In this document: piece by piece, positions 43,683 through 52,793 of the stretch
How positions within the stretch are numbered: position 1 is the first letter of the stretch
Layout of the letters: each line of letters begins with the position of its first letter
Notes under the pieces: model-generated
Seen by the model: only the letters and a program-made list of their open reading frames with translations
What the model was told of the DNA's origin: nothing
The model's database searches: none
Position numbers and translations under genes: made by a program
Assembly: GCA_014238065.1 (NCBI GenBank)
Contig: JABABU010000051.1
Span: forward strand, 62,001-126,000
Length of the DNA stretch: 64,000 nt
Source of the DNA: Actinomycetota bacterium
GTDB lineage: Bacteria; Actinomycetota; Acidimicrobiia; Acidimicrobiales; Poriferisodalaceae
Direction: 5' to 3'

Positions 43683-44681
43683 TCAGTTGTCGGTTGCCTT
43701 CGCGAGGGAATCCCCGAGACGGTTACTCACCACCTGTACCGCAGCGAGCGTCCTCGGGTAGTCCATTCGAGTCGGACCGAGCACACCGACGCTACCGGCG
43801 AGTTCGCCATCAACCATCAATGGCGAAAGAACGACCGAGCAATCGGCCAGCGGCAATCCGGTTTCCGAACCAATGGCAACAGAGAGACCACGGTCCAGCA
43901 GGTCACGAACCATCGAAACGACCATCAACTGATGCTCGAGAATGGTGAGTACCTCTCGAACAGTATCGACGGCGTCAAACTGGCCTGCCATGTTCGCAGC
44001 ACCACCGACATAGACAGGGCCGGCCTCTGGCTCGGCGCCGATGGCATGCAATGCAAGCTTCACCAAACCATCGAGAGCAGCGTCACCGACTGGCTGCTGC
44101 TGAGGTACCGACGTTGGCGTCGTGCCAACGAGGCGCAGCGAGAGTCGGTCACCAGCGCGAGCGACAACGTCCTCGTCGACACTGTCGTCCACCATGATCT
44201 CGTGCCGCTCGACCGTTCCACTGGACAGCACGAGAACCAGCAAAACCTGGCCGGGATCAAGGAGAACGAGCTGAACCGATCGGATTGTCGCGGGATCGTG
44301 CGACGGGCCAAGAATCACGCCCGCGTACGCCGTCAGGCTCGACAGCAGCTGCGAGGTGTCCTGCAAGCGGCCCTCGATCGCGCCCTGCGCCCGCGTGAAG
44401 AAGTCGGACACCCGCCGAGTGTCCGTCGGCCCAAGACGGCCGGGCCCTCCGATATTGTCGACGAAGTAGCGATAACCCTTTTCGGTGGGGATTCTGCCGG
44501 CGCTGGTGTGAGGCGACGCAAGGTATCCCTCGGTTTCGAGGCTGGCCATCTCACTTCGAATCGTGGCCGATGAGACCGCGAGATCGCCGTGGCCGGAGAG
44601 CGCGCCAGAGCCAATCGGTTGCGCCGTGTCGATGTACGCCTCGACCACGGCTCGAAGCACAGTTGCCTTGCGCTCGTCCAT
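43683..44681 (-). CDS. hrcA: Heat-inducible transcription repressor HrcA
   Basis: The 332-residue repressor has a winged helix (residues 1-75: VLRAVVEAYIDTAQPIGSGA, then LAVSSATIRSEMASLETEGYL, then SPHTSAGRIPTEKGYRYFVD) and the HrcA dimerisation/GAF-like domain. HrcA normally binds the CIRCE element before groE and dnaK operons. I see no CIRCE in the upstream gap. The ribosome-binding site GAAGGA four bases before the ATG lies in a stem arm of a potential leader hairpin. Confidence 0.95.
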   Translation of the reverse strand: MDERKATVLRAVVEAYIDTAQPIGSGALSGHGDLAVSSATIRSEMASLETEGYLASPHTSAGRIPTEKGYRYFVDNIGGPGRLGPTDTRRVSDFFTRAQGAIEGRLQDTSQLLSSLTAYAGVILGPSHDPATIRSVQLVLLDPGQVLLVLVLSSGTVERHEIMVDDSVDEDVVARAGDRLSLRLVGTTPTSVPQQQPVGDAALDGLVKLALHAIGAEPEAGPVYVGGAANMAGQFDAVDTVREVLTILEHQLMVVSMVRDLLDRGLSVAIGSETGLPLADCSVVLSPLMVDGELAGSVGVLGPTRMDYPRTLAAVQVVSNRLGDSLAKATDN

Positions 44682-44685
44682 CAGT

Positions 44686-44726
44686 TCCTTCGGAGTTCGA
44701 ACGATCTCAAGCGTAGTTCCGAAGGA
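44686..44726 (-). promoter_or_regulatory. Leader hairpin masking the hrcA ribosome-binding site (candidate RNA thermometer)
   Basis: Reading along the hrcA mRNA, TCCTTCGGA (44726-44718) pairs perfectly with TCCGAAGGA (44694-44686) across a 23-nt loop. The second arm contains the GAAGGA Shine-Dalgarno, four bases before the ATG, so the folded form would block initiation and melting would open it. The rest of the gap up to 45009 contains no CIRCE element and no gene I can support. Confidence 0.55.
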
Positions 44727-45009
44727 GCCACTCCGAAGATCGACCGGCTCCTGAACAAATCTCTTCCGTCTCGACAGACATCAGGCGTCGTTAGACGTTG
44801 GTCGCTGGCGTGAACGAACCCGCCCGGTCGAATCGACGCGAACCCGGCATTCCAGACTCGTTCTTCGCCACGTCGGCCCGCTACCACGGGCCGGGGATCG
44901 CCCGGTGCAGGTCACCGACCGCGATTGTCGTCGACGACTTGTTCGGTAACAGCGACCGTCGGCAAAAAGTTCCCAAGCCGCGAGGGCTGACATCGACCAC
45001 AGTTCTCGG

Positions 45010-46794
45010 TCAGTCGTCCAGACGGAGGGCGGAAACGAAAGCCTCCTGCGGAACCTCGACTCGACCGATCGACTTCATGCGCTTCTTCCCCTGTTTCTGA
45101 CGCTCGAGCAGCTTTCGCTTACGCGTGATGTCACCGCCGTAGCACTTGGCAAGCACGTCTTTGCGTTTCGCCTTCACCGTTTCCCGCGAGATGATCCGTC
45201 CGCCGATCGCCGCCTGGATAGGTACATCGAACAGCTGGCGTGGAATCAGCTCGCGCAGTTTCTCGGTCATTCGGCGTCCGTAGTCATCCGACTTCTCGCG
45301 GTGGACGATCATGCTGAAGGCATCAACCTGCTGGCCGTTCAGCAGAATGTCGACCTTCACCAGCTTTGCGACCTCGTATCCAGCCGGCTCGTAGTCGAGA
45401 CTCGCATAGCCCTGCGTTCGGCTCTTCAGCTGGTCGAAGAAGTCGGTCACCACTTCGGCCAAAGGAATGCGGTACACAAGCTCGACCCGCTCGGGAGACA
45501 AGTAGTCCATACGGTCCATAGAGCCGCGCCGCGTCTGACACAGCTCCATGATCGGGCCGGTGTAGTGCGCCGGAGAAAGAATACTGATCGTCAGCATCGG
45601 CTCTGCGATCTGTTCAACGTCGCTCATGTCGGGGAGTTCGCTCGGGTTGTCGATGCGAACCTCATCGCCACCAGTGGTGGTGATGAGGTACTCAACCGAC
45701 GGCGCAGTCGCGATGAGCGAGAGATCGAACTCGCGCTCGAGTCGCTCACGCACGATCTCCATATGCAACAAGCCAAGGAAGCCGGTGCGGAAGCCGAACC
45801 CGAGCGCACCCGACGTCTCTGGCTCGAAGGTGATCGATGCATCATTCAGTTTGAGCTTGTCGAGCGCGTCTCGAAGGTCGGGATACTCGTCACCATCGAC
45901 GGGATACACGCCACAGAACACCATCGATTTCGGGTCGAGATAGCCGGGAAGCGGTTCGTCGGATCCCTTGCTGGCCGTCGTGACCGTCTCGCCAGACTTG
46001 GCCTGACCCACGTCCTTGATGCCGGCGATCAGATAACCGACTTCACCAGGACCCAGCGAGTCAACAGGAGTGCTCGACGGGAGGCGAACGCCGATCTCCT
46101 CCGCCTCATGCGTCGCCGACGTCTGCAGGAAGCGAAGTTTGGCACCAGAGTTGAGCACACCGTTCATCACCCTGATCGACGACACCACGCCGCGGTATTG
46201 ATCGAAGTGACTGTCGAAGATGAGGCCCTGCAACGGCGCTTCGGCATCGCCAACCGGTGATGGGATCTGATCGACGATCGCATCGAGAAGATCATCGACA
46301 CCATCGCCTGTCTTCGCGCTGATGCGTAGAATCTTCTCGGCCGGAACGCCGAGGACGCTCTCGATCTCCGAGGCATACAGATCAGGGTCGGCGGCAGGAA
46401 GATCGATCTTGTTCAGCACTGCCACAATCTCAAGATCGTTCTCGAGCGCCAGGTAGCAGTTCGCCAAGGTCTGAGCTTCGATGCCCTGAGCAGCATCGAC
46501 CACCAAAACCACGCCCTCACACGCAGCGAGGCTCCTGCTCACCTCGTATCCGAAGTCGACGTGGCCAGGCGTGTCGATCAGATGAAGGACATGGTCGTTC
46601 CAGTCGACCCTGACATTCTGTGCCTTGATCGTGATGCCTCGCTCGCGCTCGAGGTCCATCGAATCGAGATACTGGGCTCGCATCTCACGACCATCGACGG
46701 CTCCGGTGATCTCCAGGATCCGATCGGAGAGAGTCGATTTACCGTGGTCGATGTGAGCGATGATCGAGAAGTTGCGGATGCGCGAGAGGTCCAT
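45010..46794 (-). CDS. lepA: Elongation factor 4 (LepA)
   Basis: The 594-residue GTPase back-translocates or remodels ribosomes. G motifs: G1 AHIDHGKST (residues 13-21), G3 [20 protein letters not shown] and G4 [10 protein letters not shown], followed by domains II, III and V and the LepA C-terminal domain, ending with [20 protein letters not shown] and [16 protein letters not shown], the LepA hallmark tail. It is divergent from rpsT across 287 bp, a common gene neighbourhood. Confidence 0.97.
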   Translation of the reverse strand: MDLSRIRNFSIIAHIDHGKSTLSDRILEITGAVDGREMRAQYLDSMDLERERGITIKAQNVRVDWNDHVLHLIDTPGHVDFGYEVSRSLAACEGVVLVVDAAQGIEAQTLANCYLALENDLEIVAVLNKIDLPAADPDLYASEIESVLGVPAEKILRISAKTGDGVDDLLDAIVDQIPSPVGDAEAPLQGLIFDSHFDQYRGVVSSIRVMNGVLNSGAKLRFLQTSATHEAEEIGVRLPSSTPVDSLGPGEVGYLIAGIKDVGQAKSGETVTTASKGSDEPLPGYLDPKSMVFCGVYPVDGDEYPDLRDALDKLKLNDASITFEPETSGALGFGFRTGFLGLLHMEIVRERLEREFDLSLIATAPSVEYLITTTGGDEVRIDNPSELPDMSDVEQIAEPMLTISILSPAHYTGPIMELCQTRRGSMDRMDYLSPERVELVYRIPLAEVVTDFFDQLKSRTQGYASLDYEPAGYEVAKLVKVDILLNGQQVDAFSMIVHREKSDDYGRRMTEKLRELIPRQLFDVPIQAAIGGRIISRETVKAKRKDVLAKCYGGDITRKRKLLERQKQGKKRMKSIGRVEVPQEAFVSALRLDD

Positions 46795-47081
46795 GAGAAG
46801 TGTTCAATTCTACCGGGGGACGGTTCGTGGGCCGCGTGGGTTGGAGTTGTTTACACCGGCCGCTGGTAGACGGCGCCCTCCGTTCACACTCGACCACCCC
46901 TCTCGGCCCATCTCAGCTGCCGTGGAGAGCCGCACGACCCTGCGCCGGGGTGTGGAGAAGCGACTGCAGGTCCCCGCATCGTGGGCTGCCCCGTAGCTCA
47001 TTCGATTGGGCGGGTTGGGTTCGGTGGGAGGGGCGATAGCCTATCTAGGTTCGCTTACTTCGAAGTTGAGGCATCGCAGCA

Positions 47082-47339
47082 GTGGCAAATATCAAGAGCC
47101 AGATCAAGCGCAATCGACAGAACGAAGTTCGCCGTCAGCGCAACCGGACAGTCACCTCAGAGCTGAAGACGCTCGAGAAGGCCGTCGAATCCGCAGTCGA
47201 AGCCGGTGAGGACGCTTCCGACGTGCTTCGCGCCGCTCAGAAGCGCATCGACATGGCCCAGACCAAGGGTGTGCTCCACAAGAACACCGCCTCTCGCCGC
47301 AAGAGTCGCCTCGCCCGCCTGGTCTCGCGAGGCAACTGA
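47082..47339 (+). CDS. rpsT: 30S ribosomal protein S20
   Basis: The 85-residue basic protein matches S20: MANIKSQIKRNRQNEVRR, then VTSELKTLEKAVESAVEAGE and DMAQTKGVLHKNTASRRKSR, all conserved. It binds 16S rRNA early in 30S assembly. GTG start; TTGAGGCATCGCAGCA precedes it without a strong Shine-Dalgarno. It lies between divergent lepA and convergent holA, as in many bacteria. Confidence 0.96.
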   Translation: MANIKSQIKRNRQNEVRRQRNRTVTSELKTLEKAVESAVEAGEDASDVLRAAQKRIDMAQTKGVLHKNTASRRKSRLARLVSRGN

Positions 47340-47374
47340 GCAATCTCGGCCAAGAAGGCCAACAGCACTGACAA

Positions 47375-47404
47375 CGAACGTCGCCTCCTGGCGGCGTCCG
47401 TTCG
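47375..47404 (+). terminator. Hairpin between rpsT and holA
   Basis: CGAACG-T-CGCC (47375-47385) can pair with GGCG (47390-47393) and CGTTCG (47399-47404), leaving a TCCT loop and a small bulge. It is placed 35 bp after the rpsT stop, just before the convergent holA end, and could terminate both strands. No T-run. Confidence 0.5.
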
Positions 47405-47407
47405 CGT

Positions 47408-48382
47408 TCATCGACGTTTCGAGACCTGAGCCAGACGAGCCACCAGCACCTCGATCACTGTCCTGGGGTCGAGACCGGTGTTGCCCTTCAGATCCATATC
47501 GGCCGTGCCCAACAGGACGATCGCCTTCGCGATGGGCTCGCTGCCGAGGCGCCGAGTCTGCATCAACGCCTTCTTGGCCGGGAATGACTTGATGCCAAGC
47601 AGTTCGGCCGCCGTCTCTTCGTCTCGGACACCCGAACCGTCCAGCTTCAACATTCGCTCGTAGTGCGAATGCAGCGAAGCCATGATCTGCAAAGGGTGAC
47701 GCTCGCCGCCGTCGAGGAGGCGGGCCAACACATGCAGCGCCGCGGTGATGTCGCCCTTGTCGAGGGCGTCGGTGAGATCCCAGGGGGGCGCAGAACCAGA
47801 TTGGCCGAGGAACGGTTCGACGTCCTCGGCCGACAGCTGTACCCCAACGCCAAACGCCGACTCGAGAACCGCGAGCAAGCCACCGAGTCGGCCGACATCC
47901 TCACCGAGATGTTCGGCGATCGCTCGTTTCGCTCTCGGCTCGAGCGAAACGGCGGAGTCGGCCCACCGGTCGTCGAGCCACGACTGAAGAGCCCTGGCCT
48001 GCTGCGGGGCTGCGGTTGCGATCTTCACGCCTCCAGACGCCTTGATCGCATCGGTCAATTTCTTCGGCACGCGGCCCCCACCCCACTCGACGATGATCGT
48101 CGAGGTCGGTGAAGGGTCGTCGAGGTACGAGACCAGTGGTCCGAGTTCGTCAGCGGTGAAACGCTCAGCCCCCCGGGCAACGATGATGCGCCGATCGGTG
48201 AGAAACGGCAGCGTCCTTGCCGCGTCGACGACGTGCTCGACCTTGTAGTCCTCTGTGGTGTGATCGTCGACGAGCAACGTCTTGTCGCCATCACCGACCA
48301 ATCGCTCGACGAGCGCCGACATCGCCTCGGACAACAACGCGGCGTCGTTTCCGTTCAGCAGATGGATCGGCGCGTCAGCCAT
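47408..48382 (-). CDS. holA: DNA polymerase III delta subunit
   Basis: The 324-residue delta subunit opens the sliding clamp in the clamp loader. Typical features: N-terminal AAA+-like domain without a P-loop (HLLNGNDAALLSEAMSALVE), TLPFLTDRRIIVARG (clamp-interaction area), and the C-terminal collar with LARLLDGGERHPLQIMASLH and GIKSFPAKKALMQ. The position beside rpsT and near comEC is the conserved comEC-holA-rpsT cluster. A GNAT gene separates it from comEC here. Confidence 0.94.
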   Translation of the reverse strand: MADAPIHLLNGNDAALLSEAMSALVERLVGDGDKTLLVDDHTTEDYKVEHVVDAARTLPFLTDRRIIVARGAERFTADELGPLVSYLDDPSPTSTIIVEWGGGRVPKKLTDAIKASGGVKIATAAPQQARALQSWLDDRWADSAVSLEPRAKRAIAEHLGEDVGRLGGLLAVLESAFGVGVQLSAEDVEPFLGQSGSAPPWDLTDALDKGDITAALHVLARLLDGGERHPLQIMASLHSHYERMLKLDGSGVRDEETAAELLGIKSFPAKKALMQTRRLGSEPIAKAIVLLGTADMDLKGNTGLDPRTVIEVLVARLAQVSKRR

Positions 48383-48594
48383 GAACGTGAAGGTAGCCGG
48401 TGGCAGGACAGAGCCGGCACGACACGGAATGTTCCGGAAATGTGTTGGGAGGCACTGCTAGCTTGCCGCGATGGGCAGTGACGATCTCGACAGAACTACC
48501 GCCAGTGCAACGTCGCCGAAGCGCCGTACTACCGACGCGCACTCGACCCACATCACATACGCGCTCCTCTGGCGGGCGGCCTGACCGGTCGGTG

Positions 48595-49365
48595 ATGCCT
48601 CGCCGGAGCGACATCGAGCGGGCTCGCGACTTCGAACACCGCTTCGCCAAAGCCCAGGCCACCGACGTCATCGAGCTTGGATGGGGTTACGCAGTGCTCC
48701 AAGCCGACTTCCCGCTGTCGGAGTACCACAACCGCGTAGCAGTGACGGCTGCGGCTCCGGCGGTCGACATCGTCGGCTCCACCGACGACATCTTCGAAGG
48801 TGCGGGGCTTCGACATCGATACATCTCAGTTGACGAAGGACTCGGGAAATGGCTCACATACGAGTTCGTCGCCGCCGGATACGACCACGAAACAATCGTG
48901 ACCATGATCTACCGAGGCGATGAACCCGATGCTCCTGAGCATCCCGTTCTCGCTGTTACCGATGAAGAGTTGCGACCGGCAATCATTCGCGACTGGCGGG
49001 TGACCATTCCAGGAGCAACCGACGAGCATCTCGCTCAACTCGCCGACCGCCAAACGTTGTACACCCGTGGTGCCGATGTGAAACGACTCGTCGTCTACGA
49101 CGGAGCGGAGATCGCGGCCAGCGCCCACCTCTACGTCGATCGCATCGACAATGTCGTCCAGTTCGAGAACTTGGTGACTCACGCCGACTACCAGGGTCGC
49201 GGCTACGCAGGAGCGTTGATTCGCGAAGCGCTGAGACTGGGGCGCGATGCGGATGCGGAGCTGTCGGTTTTGACAACCGATCACGAGTCGTGGACCCGCG
49301 AGTGGTACGAGCGCATCGGCTATGTCGAGGCTGGGCGAACGCATCACTTCAGTCGGCGGAGCTGA
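48595..49365 (+). CDS. GNAT family N-acetyltransferase
   Basis: The 256-residue protein has a divergent N-terminal half (residues 1-110) and a C-terminal GNAT domain (about 130-252) with the acetyl-CoA motif VTHADYQGRGYAGALIREAL and WYERIGYVEAGRTHHF as the last strand. Substrate unknown. ATG at 48595 begins the conserved-looking region. It is on the opposite strand to its neighbours, inserted between comEC and holA, and its 3' end overlaps comEC by 17 bp. Confidence 0.83.
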   Translation: MPRRSDIERARDFEHRFAKAQATDVIELGWGYAVLQADFPLSEYHNRVAVTAAAPAVDIVGSTDDIFEGAGLRHRYISVDEGLGKWLTYEFVAAGYDHETIVTMIYRGDEPDAPEHPVLAVTDEELRPAIIRDWRVTIPGATDEHLAQLADRQTLYTRGADVKRLVVYDGAEIAASAHLYVDRIDNVVQFENLVTHADYQGRGYAGALIREALRLGRDADAELSVLTTDHESWTREWYERIGYVEAGRTHHFSRRS

Positions 49366-51148
49366 GTGCCAGGCGCTCGACCTCCACGTCGAGTCGGTTG
49401 CCGGACGGATTGATGACGACTCGGAACGGCCCGACGAACAACGTCATCTGCCGGCCGAAGCCATGAATCTCATCGACACCGAATTTCTCACGAACATCGA
49501 CGCGCTTCTGTACAACCTCGGCAGCTCGAAGACCAGAGACTGACCGTCCCTCGACGATGAGTAGGTCGACGTGGTCGATGCGCGACGTGCGTAACTCGGC
49601 CAAGAGCCGGGTCGGTGACGGTCGGTCGACGACGAGGACCGTCGAGCCTTCGCTTCGGTACAAATCGGCTCCGGTCACGTCGAACGTCGCTGACACTGGC
49701 CACAGGGCGATGACGACCACACCCGTCGACAGCAGGGCGCGCAGCATCCGCGCACGAAGCAACCAGACGCAGGCAGCGGCTGTCACCAGAATGAGCGCTT
49801 TGGGGACGTCGATGTCGGGCCCATCGAGCTCTGACGCGACGCGAGCAATGAAAGCGACGTAGCCGGTCATGAGCCGCGTCGGCAGGTGGAGTGCCGCGGC
49901 TGCAGTCCCTCCGAGGATGCCGGCGAGCGGTCCGGCCGTGAGCCCCCACGCCATGAGCGGTCCCGAAGCTGGCCCAGCGACCAGATTGGCAGGTATCGAG
50001 ACCAACGGCATCGTACCGAACGTCGCCAGCAGAATCGGTGAAACACCCACTTGAGCCGCGATTGTCAGCGCCAACGGGTCGCACACCCAAGCCGGTCCAC
50101 GTAATCGCCGGGCCAGCGGTTGGCTCAGCGTCGCGATGCCCAGACTCGCGAACACCGACATCCTGAACCCGATCGAGTGCACCAGCATCGGATCGATCAC
50201 GAGTAGCAGCGTCACAACACCAGCTAACAACGGCAGTCCTGACCGCCGACTGGCTCCGAGCTGGGTCGCGGCAGCGGCAATTGCCATCGCGATGGCACGC
50301 ATCACCGACGGCTCCCATCGAGTGATGAGACCGAACTGGACCAGGACCGCAACGACCACAGCCAATCGTCCTGCTGGACCGAGCCTGTACAACAAGGGGC
50401 GGATCAGCAGGAGGACGAAGGCAACGTTCTGGCCGGACACCGCAGTGAGGTGGGTGAGCCCCGCAGCCCGAAAATCATCGGCGACCTCTGGCAACTGTTG
50501 ACGGTCGTCGCCGACGGCAAATCCTGTCAACAGAACGCGGTCGCGATCCGACAGCGATCCAGCACCGTCAAACACGAGTCGGCGGATCCTGTTCGCGAGA
50601 CCGACCGGGCCGGACGCCGACATCGTTCGACCAACCGACGTGACCTCCAACCGCCCCGCGATGTGTCGTGCGCGACGCGACTTCCAAGCGGTCGCAAACC
50701 GTTCTACGTCACCGCTAACGACCATCGACTCGCCGCTCGCGAGATCGGAAACGACTCTCGCACCGGCTCCGCGGCTCCATGATTCGAAGCGCCGACCGTC
50801 AGCCCGGACATCGACCCTGACCGCCGACCCGATCCACTCTGGGTCGCCGACCAACTCGACCCTGCTGTCGATGGTCGACGGAAGTTCAGCGTTGAGCCCA
50901 TCCAATGATCGATTTGCGAGTACGCCAACGAAGAGGGCGACAAACATCAGGAATGACAGGCGCGGCCACCGAGCAGCCACCAAGACCAGCACGGTCAACG
51001 GCACCCAGGACGTCGAGAGTTCGAGAAAAGCACCTGCCGCTGCAGCGCATGCTGTCGCCACGATCCATCCATCCCCGACCGACGCTCGGAACTGGCGCGC
51101 ATCGAGGCCGTGACCGCCGACCGCCGCGTCAGAACGTGGTGAGGTCAC
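49349..51148 (-). CDS. comEC: ComEC/Rec2 family DNA-uptake channel with degenerate C-terminal domain
   Basis: The 599-residue polytopic membrane protein has N-terminal helices, an OB-like domain (about residues 75-175) and the competence channel domain (about 190-470) with AGLTHLTAVSGQNVAFVLLL, its hallmark, and FRMSVFASLGIATLSQPLAR. The C-terminal metallo-beta-lactamase domain, normally about 250 residues with HxHxDH, is reduced to about 110 residues; the equivalent of the metal motif reads HVDLLIVEGRSVSGL. It cannot bind metal in the usual way. It overlaps comEA by 20 bp. Confidence 0.88.
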   Translation of the reverse strand: MTSPRSDAAVGGHGLDARQFRASVGDGWIVATACAAAAGAFLELSTSWVPLTVLVLVAARWPRLSFLMFVALFVGVLANRSLDGLNAELPSTIDSRVELVGDPEWIGSAVRVDVRADGRRFESWSRGAGARVVSDLASGESMVVSGDVERFATAWKSRRARHIAGRLEVTSVGRTMSASGPVGLANRIRRLVFDGAGSLSDRDRVLLTGFAVGDDRQQLPEVADDFRAAGLTHLTAVSGQNVAFVLLLIRPLLYRLGPAGRLAVVVAVLVQFGLITRWEPSVMRAIAMAIAAAATQLGASRRSGLPLLAGVVTLLLVIDPMLVHSIGFRMSVFASLGIATLSQPLARRLRGPAWVCDPLALTIAAQVGVSPILLATFGTMPLVSIPANLVAGPASGPLMAWGLTAGPLAGILGGTAAAALHLPTRLMTGYVAFIARVASELDGPDIDVPKALILVTAAACVWLLRARMLRALLSTGVVVIALWPVSATFDVTGADLYRSEGSTVLVVDRPSPTRLLAELRTSRIDHVDLLIVEGRSVSGLRAAEVVQKRVDVREKFGVDEIHGFGRQMTLFVGPFRVVINPSGNRLDVEVERLALSSAD

Positions 51149-51758
51149 TGAGGCGGGCGACTTTGGCGGGCCCTATTCCAGGTACATCGTTCAGAGCTTC
51201 AATCGACCCGAACTCACCGTACCGATTTCGGTGCTGCACGATCGCTCTTGCCAGTGTCGGCCCGATTCCAGGCAGAGTTTCGAGCTCGACAGCCGGGGCC
51301 CTGTTGATGTCGACCCGGCCACCTTCGTCGGCGCCAACTGGGGCCGGAGTCTCGTCGACAACGGGGATGTGAACCTGGTCGCCGTCCTTGAGCATGGACG
51401 CGAGGTTGACCCGATTGGCGTCCGCTTCTGCGATGAACCCACCCGCAGCATGAACGAGGTCGGTGACGCGTGCTCGCTGGGCGAGCCGATACACGCCCGG
51501 CACGTTGACCGCACCCGAGACGTGAACAACGACCACTGGTTCGGGCGCAACCACCGAAGGGCGGACTGCTCTCGGCAGGACTTCCTCGATCGGCCTGCCG
51601 GCGCCTGCGGGACGAAGCGACAGGTAGCCGACGAGCAGCACCGCCGCGACCACCGCGGCGACTATTGCGACGTTTCGCCACCGCTGGTAAATCCATTCGC
51701 GCAGTGCTTCGGCGTCGAACTGCTGCCGACCGGCCTCAAAGGGCTCGTGAGCGTCCAC
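51129..51758 (-). CDS. comEA: ComEA-like DNA-binding protein
   Basis: The 209-residue protein has an N-terminal membrane helix (about residues 28-48, VAIVAAVVAAVLLVGYLSL), a SLBB domain (about 75-125: VVHVSGAVNVPGVYRLAQRA) and a C-terminal double helix-hairpin-helix (about 148-206: VDINRAPAVELETLPGIGPT, then ALNDVPGIGPAKVARL) that binds DNA. It delivers DNA to the ComEC channel. Operon with comEC, overlapping by 20 bp. Confidence 0.93.
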   Translation of the reverse strand: MDAHEPFEAGRQQFDAEALREWIYQRWRNVAIVAAVVAAVLLVGYLSLRPAGAGRPIEEVLPRAVRPSVVAPEPVVVVHVSGAVNVPGVYRLAQRARVTDLVHAAGGFIAEADANRVNLASMLKDGDQVHIPVVDETPAPVGADEGGRVDINRAPAVELETLPGIGPTLARAIVQHRNRYGEFGSIEALNDVPGIGPAKVARLSDLTTF

Positions 51759-51897
51759 TGACCACTTCCACTCTCAAGAACATGAGGGAAGTGACCAGGC
51801 TCTCGCCAGGAAGGAAGCCTATCCAGTCGTGTGTCCCAAGCGACAAGCACCAGCGTGGAACGAACCAGCGAATGAGCATCCGGGGCCTGGAATGTGG

Positions 51898-51918
51898 CCT
51901 CCGGGAAACGCCCGGAGG
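51898..51918 (-). terminator. Hairpin between the thioredoxin-TPR gene and comEA
   Basis: CCTCCGGG (51898-51905) and CCCGGAGG (51911-51918) form a perfect 8-bp stem around a 5-nt loop, about 60 bp after the thioredoxin gene stop on the minus strand. On that strand no clear T-run follows. The rest of 51759-51975 has no gene I recognise. Confidence 0.5.
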
Positions 51919-51975
51919 AGGCAGGAGCCCGCCGAGAAGCAGAGCCCGAGCGCAGCGAAACCCCCGAGACCGAAC

Positions 51976-52683
51976 CTAAAAAAGGGCGTTGGTCAGTTTC
52001 TTGCGCCACATTGCGGTGGTGGGGTTGTCGACGCCCATGACTTCGAGGAGGTCGACAAATTCCTGGCGCGCTTCGTCGTCGCCTTTGACTCGGGTGATGA
52101 GGTCGGCGAGTTTCGTTTCGACCTCGGAGGAAGGCGCTTCGATGAGACCGGTGCGGGCGAGGGCTGCGACCCGCCGCGTCTCTGATGATTCTGGGATGCG
52201 TTCGAGCAGCGTGAGCGCTTCATCGGCGCGGTCGGATGTGACGCAGATGTCTGCGAGCGCGACGACGGCATCTGGGTTGTCGATTTCAATGGTGAGTGCT
52301 TCTCGGAGCGATGCTTCGTCACCGGCTTCGATGAGCTGCTCGATCGCCGATTGCTCTTCGGTTGGCAGAAGTTTCGAGATGAACTCACGGACGGCAGGCT
52401 CGCCTTGGGCTCCCATGAATCCGTCGACCGCTTGGCCGTCTTTGAAGGCGACGACCATGGGAATGGACTGAACTTGGAACGCCTGGGCTACGCCAGGGTT
52501 CTCATCGATGTCGATCTTGACACCGACCACGTTCCCGTCGTAGCCGTCGATGACGGTTTCGAGAATCGGCCCGAGTGTCTTACATGGGCCACACCACGGG
52601 GCCCAGAGGTCGACGATGACAGGGACTTCCTTGCTCCGCTCGATGACGTCTGTTTCGAATGTGGCATCGGTGCTGTCGATCAT
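51976..52683 (-). CDS. Thioredoxin fused to TPR-like domain (YbbN/CnoX-like)
   Basis: The 235-residue protein has a thioredoxin domain (residues 1-108) with active site WAPWCGPCK (C31, C34) and cis-Pro in QSIPMVVAF, then a helical TPR-like region (about 115-232: AIEQLIEAGDEASLREALTI, then DRADEALTLLERIPE). Fusions of this type are YbbN/CnoX co-chaperones that combine redox and holdase roles. It has its own promoter region and is divergent from the PAC2 gene. Confidence 0.92.
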   Translation of the reverse strand: MIDSTDATFETDVIERSKEVPVIVDLWAPWCGPCKTLGPILETVIDGYDGNVVGVKIDIDENPGVAQAFQVQSIPMVVAFKDGQAVDGFMGAQGEPAVREFISKLLPTEEQSAIEQLIEAGDEASLREALTIEIDNPDAVVALADICVTSDRADEALTLLERIPESSETRRVAALARTGLIEAPSSEVETKLADLITRVKGDDEARQEFVDLLEVMGVDNPTTAMWRKKLTNALF

Positions 52684-52793
52684 GGCACCTCCCTCAACGC
52701 CGAACGGTAGCGAGTGATTCCATGAACGAGGGCGACTCGCATACGTGCGTCGGACTCCTAGGGTGGTGTTGGCAGAAACTGCAGGGGGTGTTC

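Noticed and set aside
44682-45009. CIRCE operator before hrcA
   Set aside because: No TTAGCACTC-N9-GAGTGCTAA-like repeat found on either strand in the gap.
46988-47034. tRNA or tRNA fragment (GCCCCGTAGCTCA ... GGTTCG ... GGGGC)
   Set aside because: Only 47 nt long, no anticodon arm, and the T-stem does not pair. Probably chance resemblance in the rpsT upstream region.
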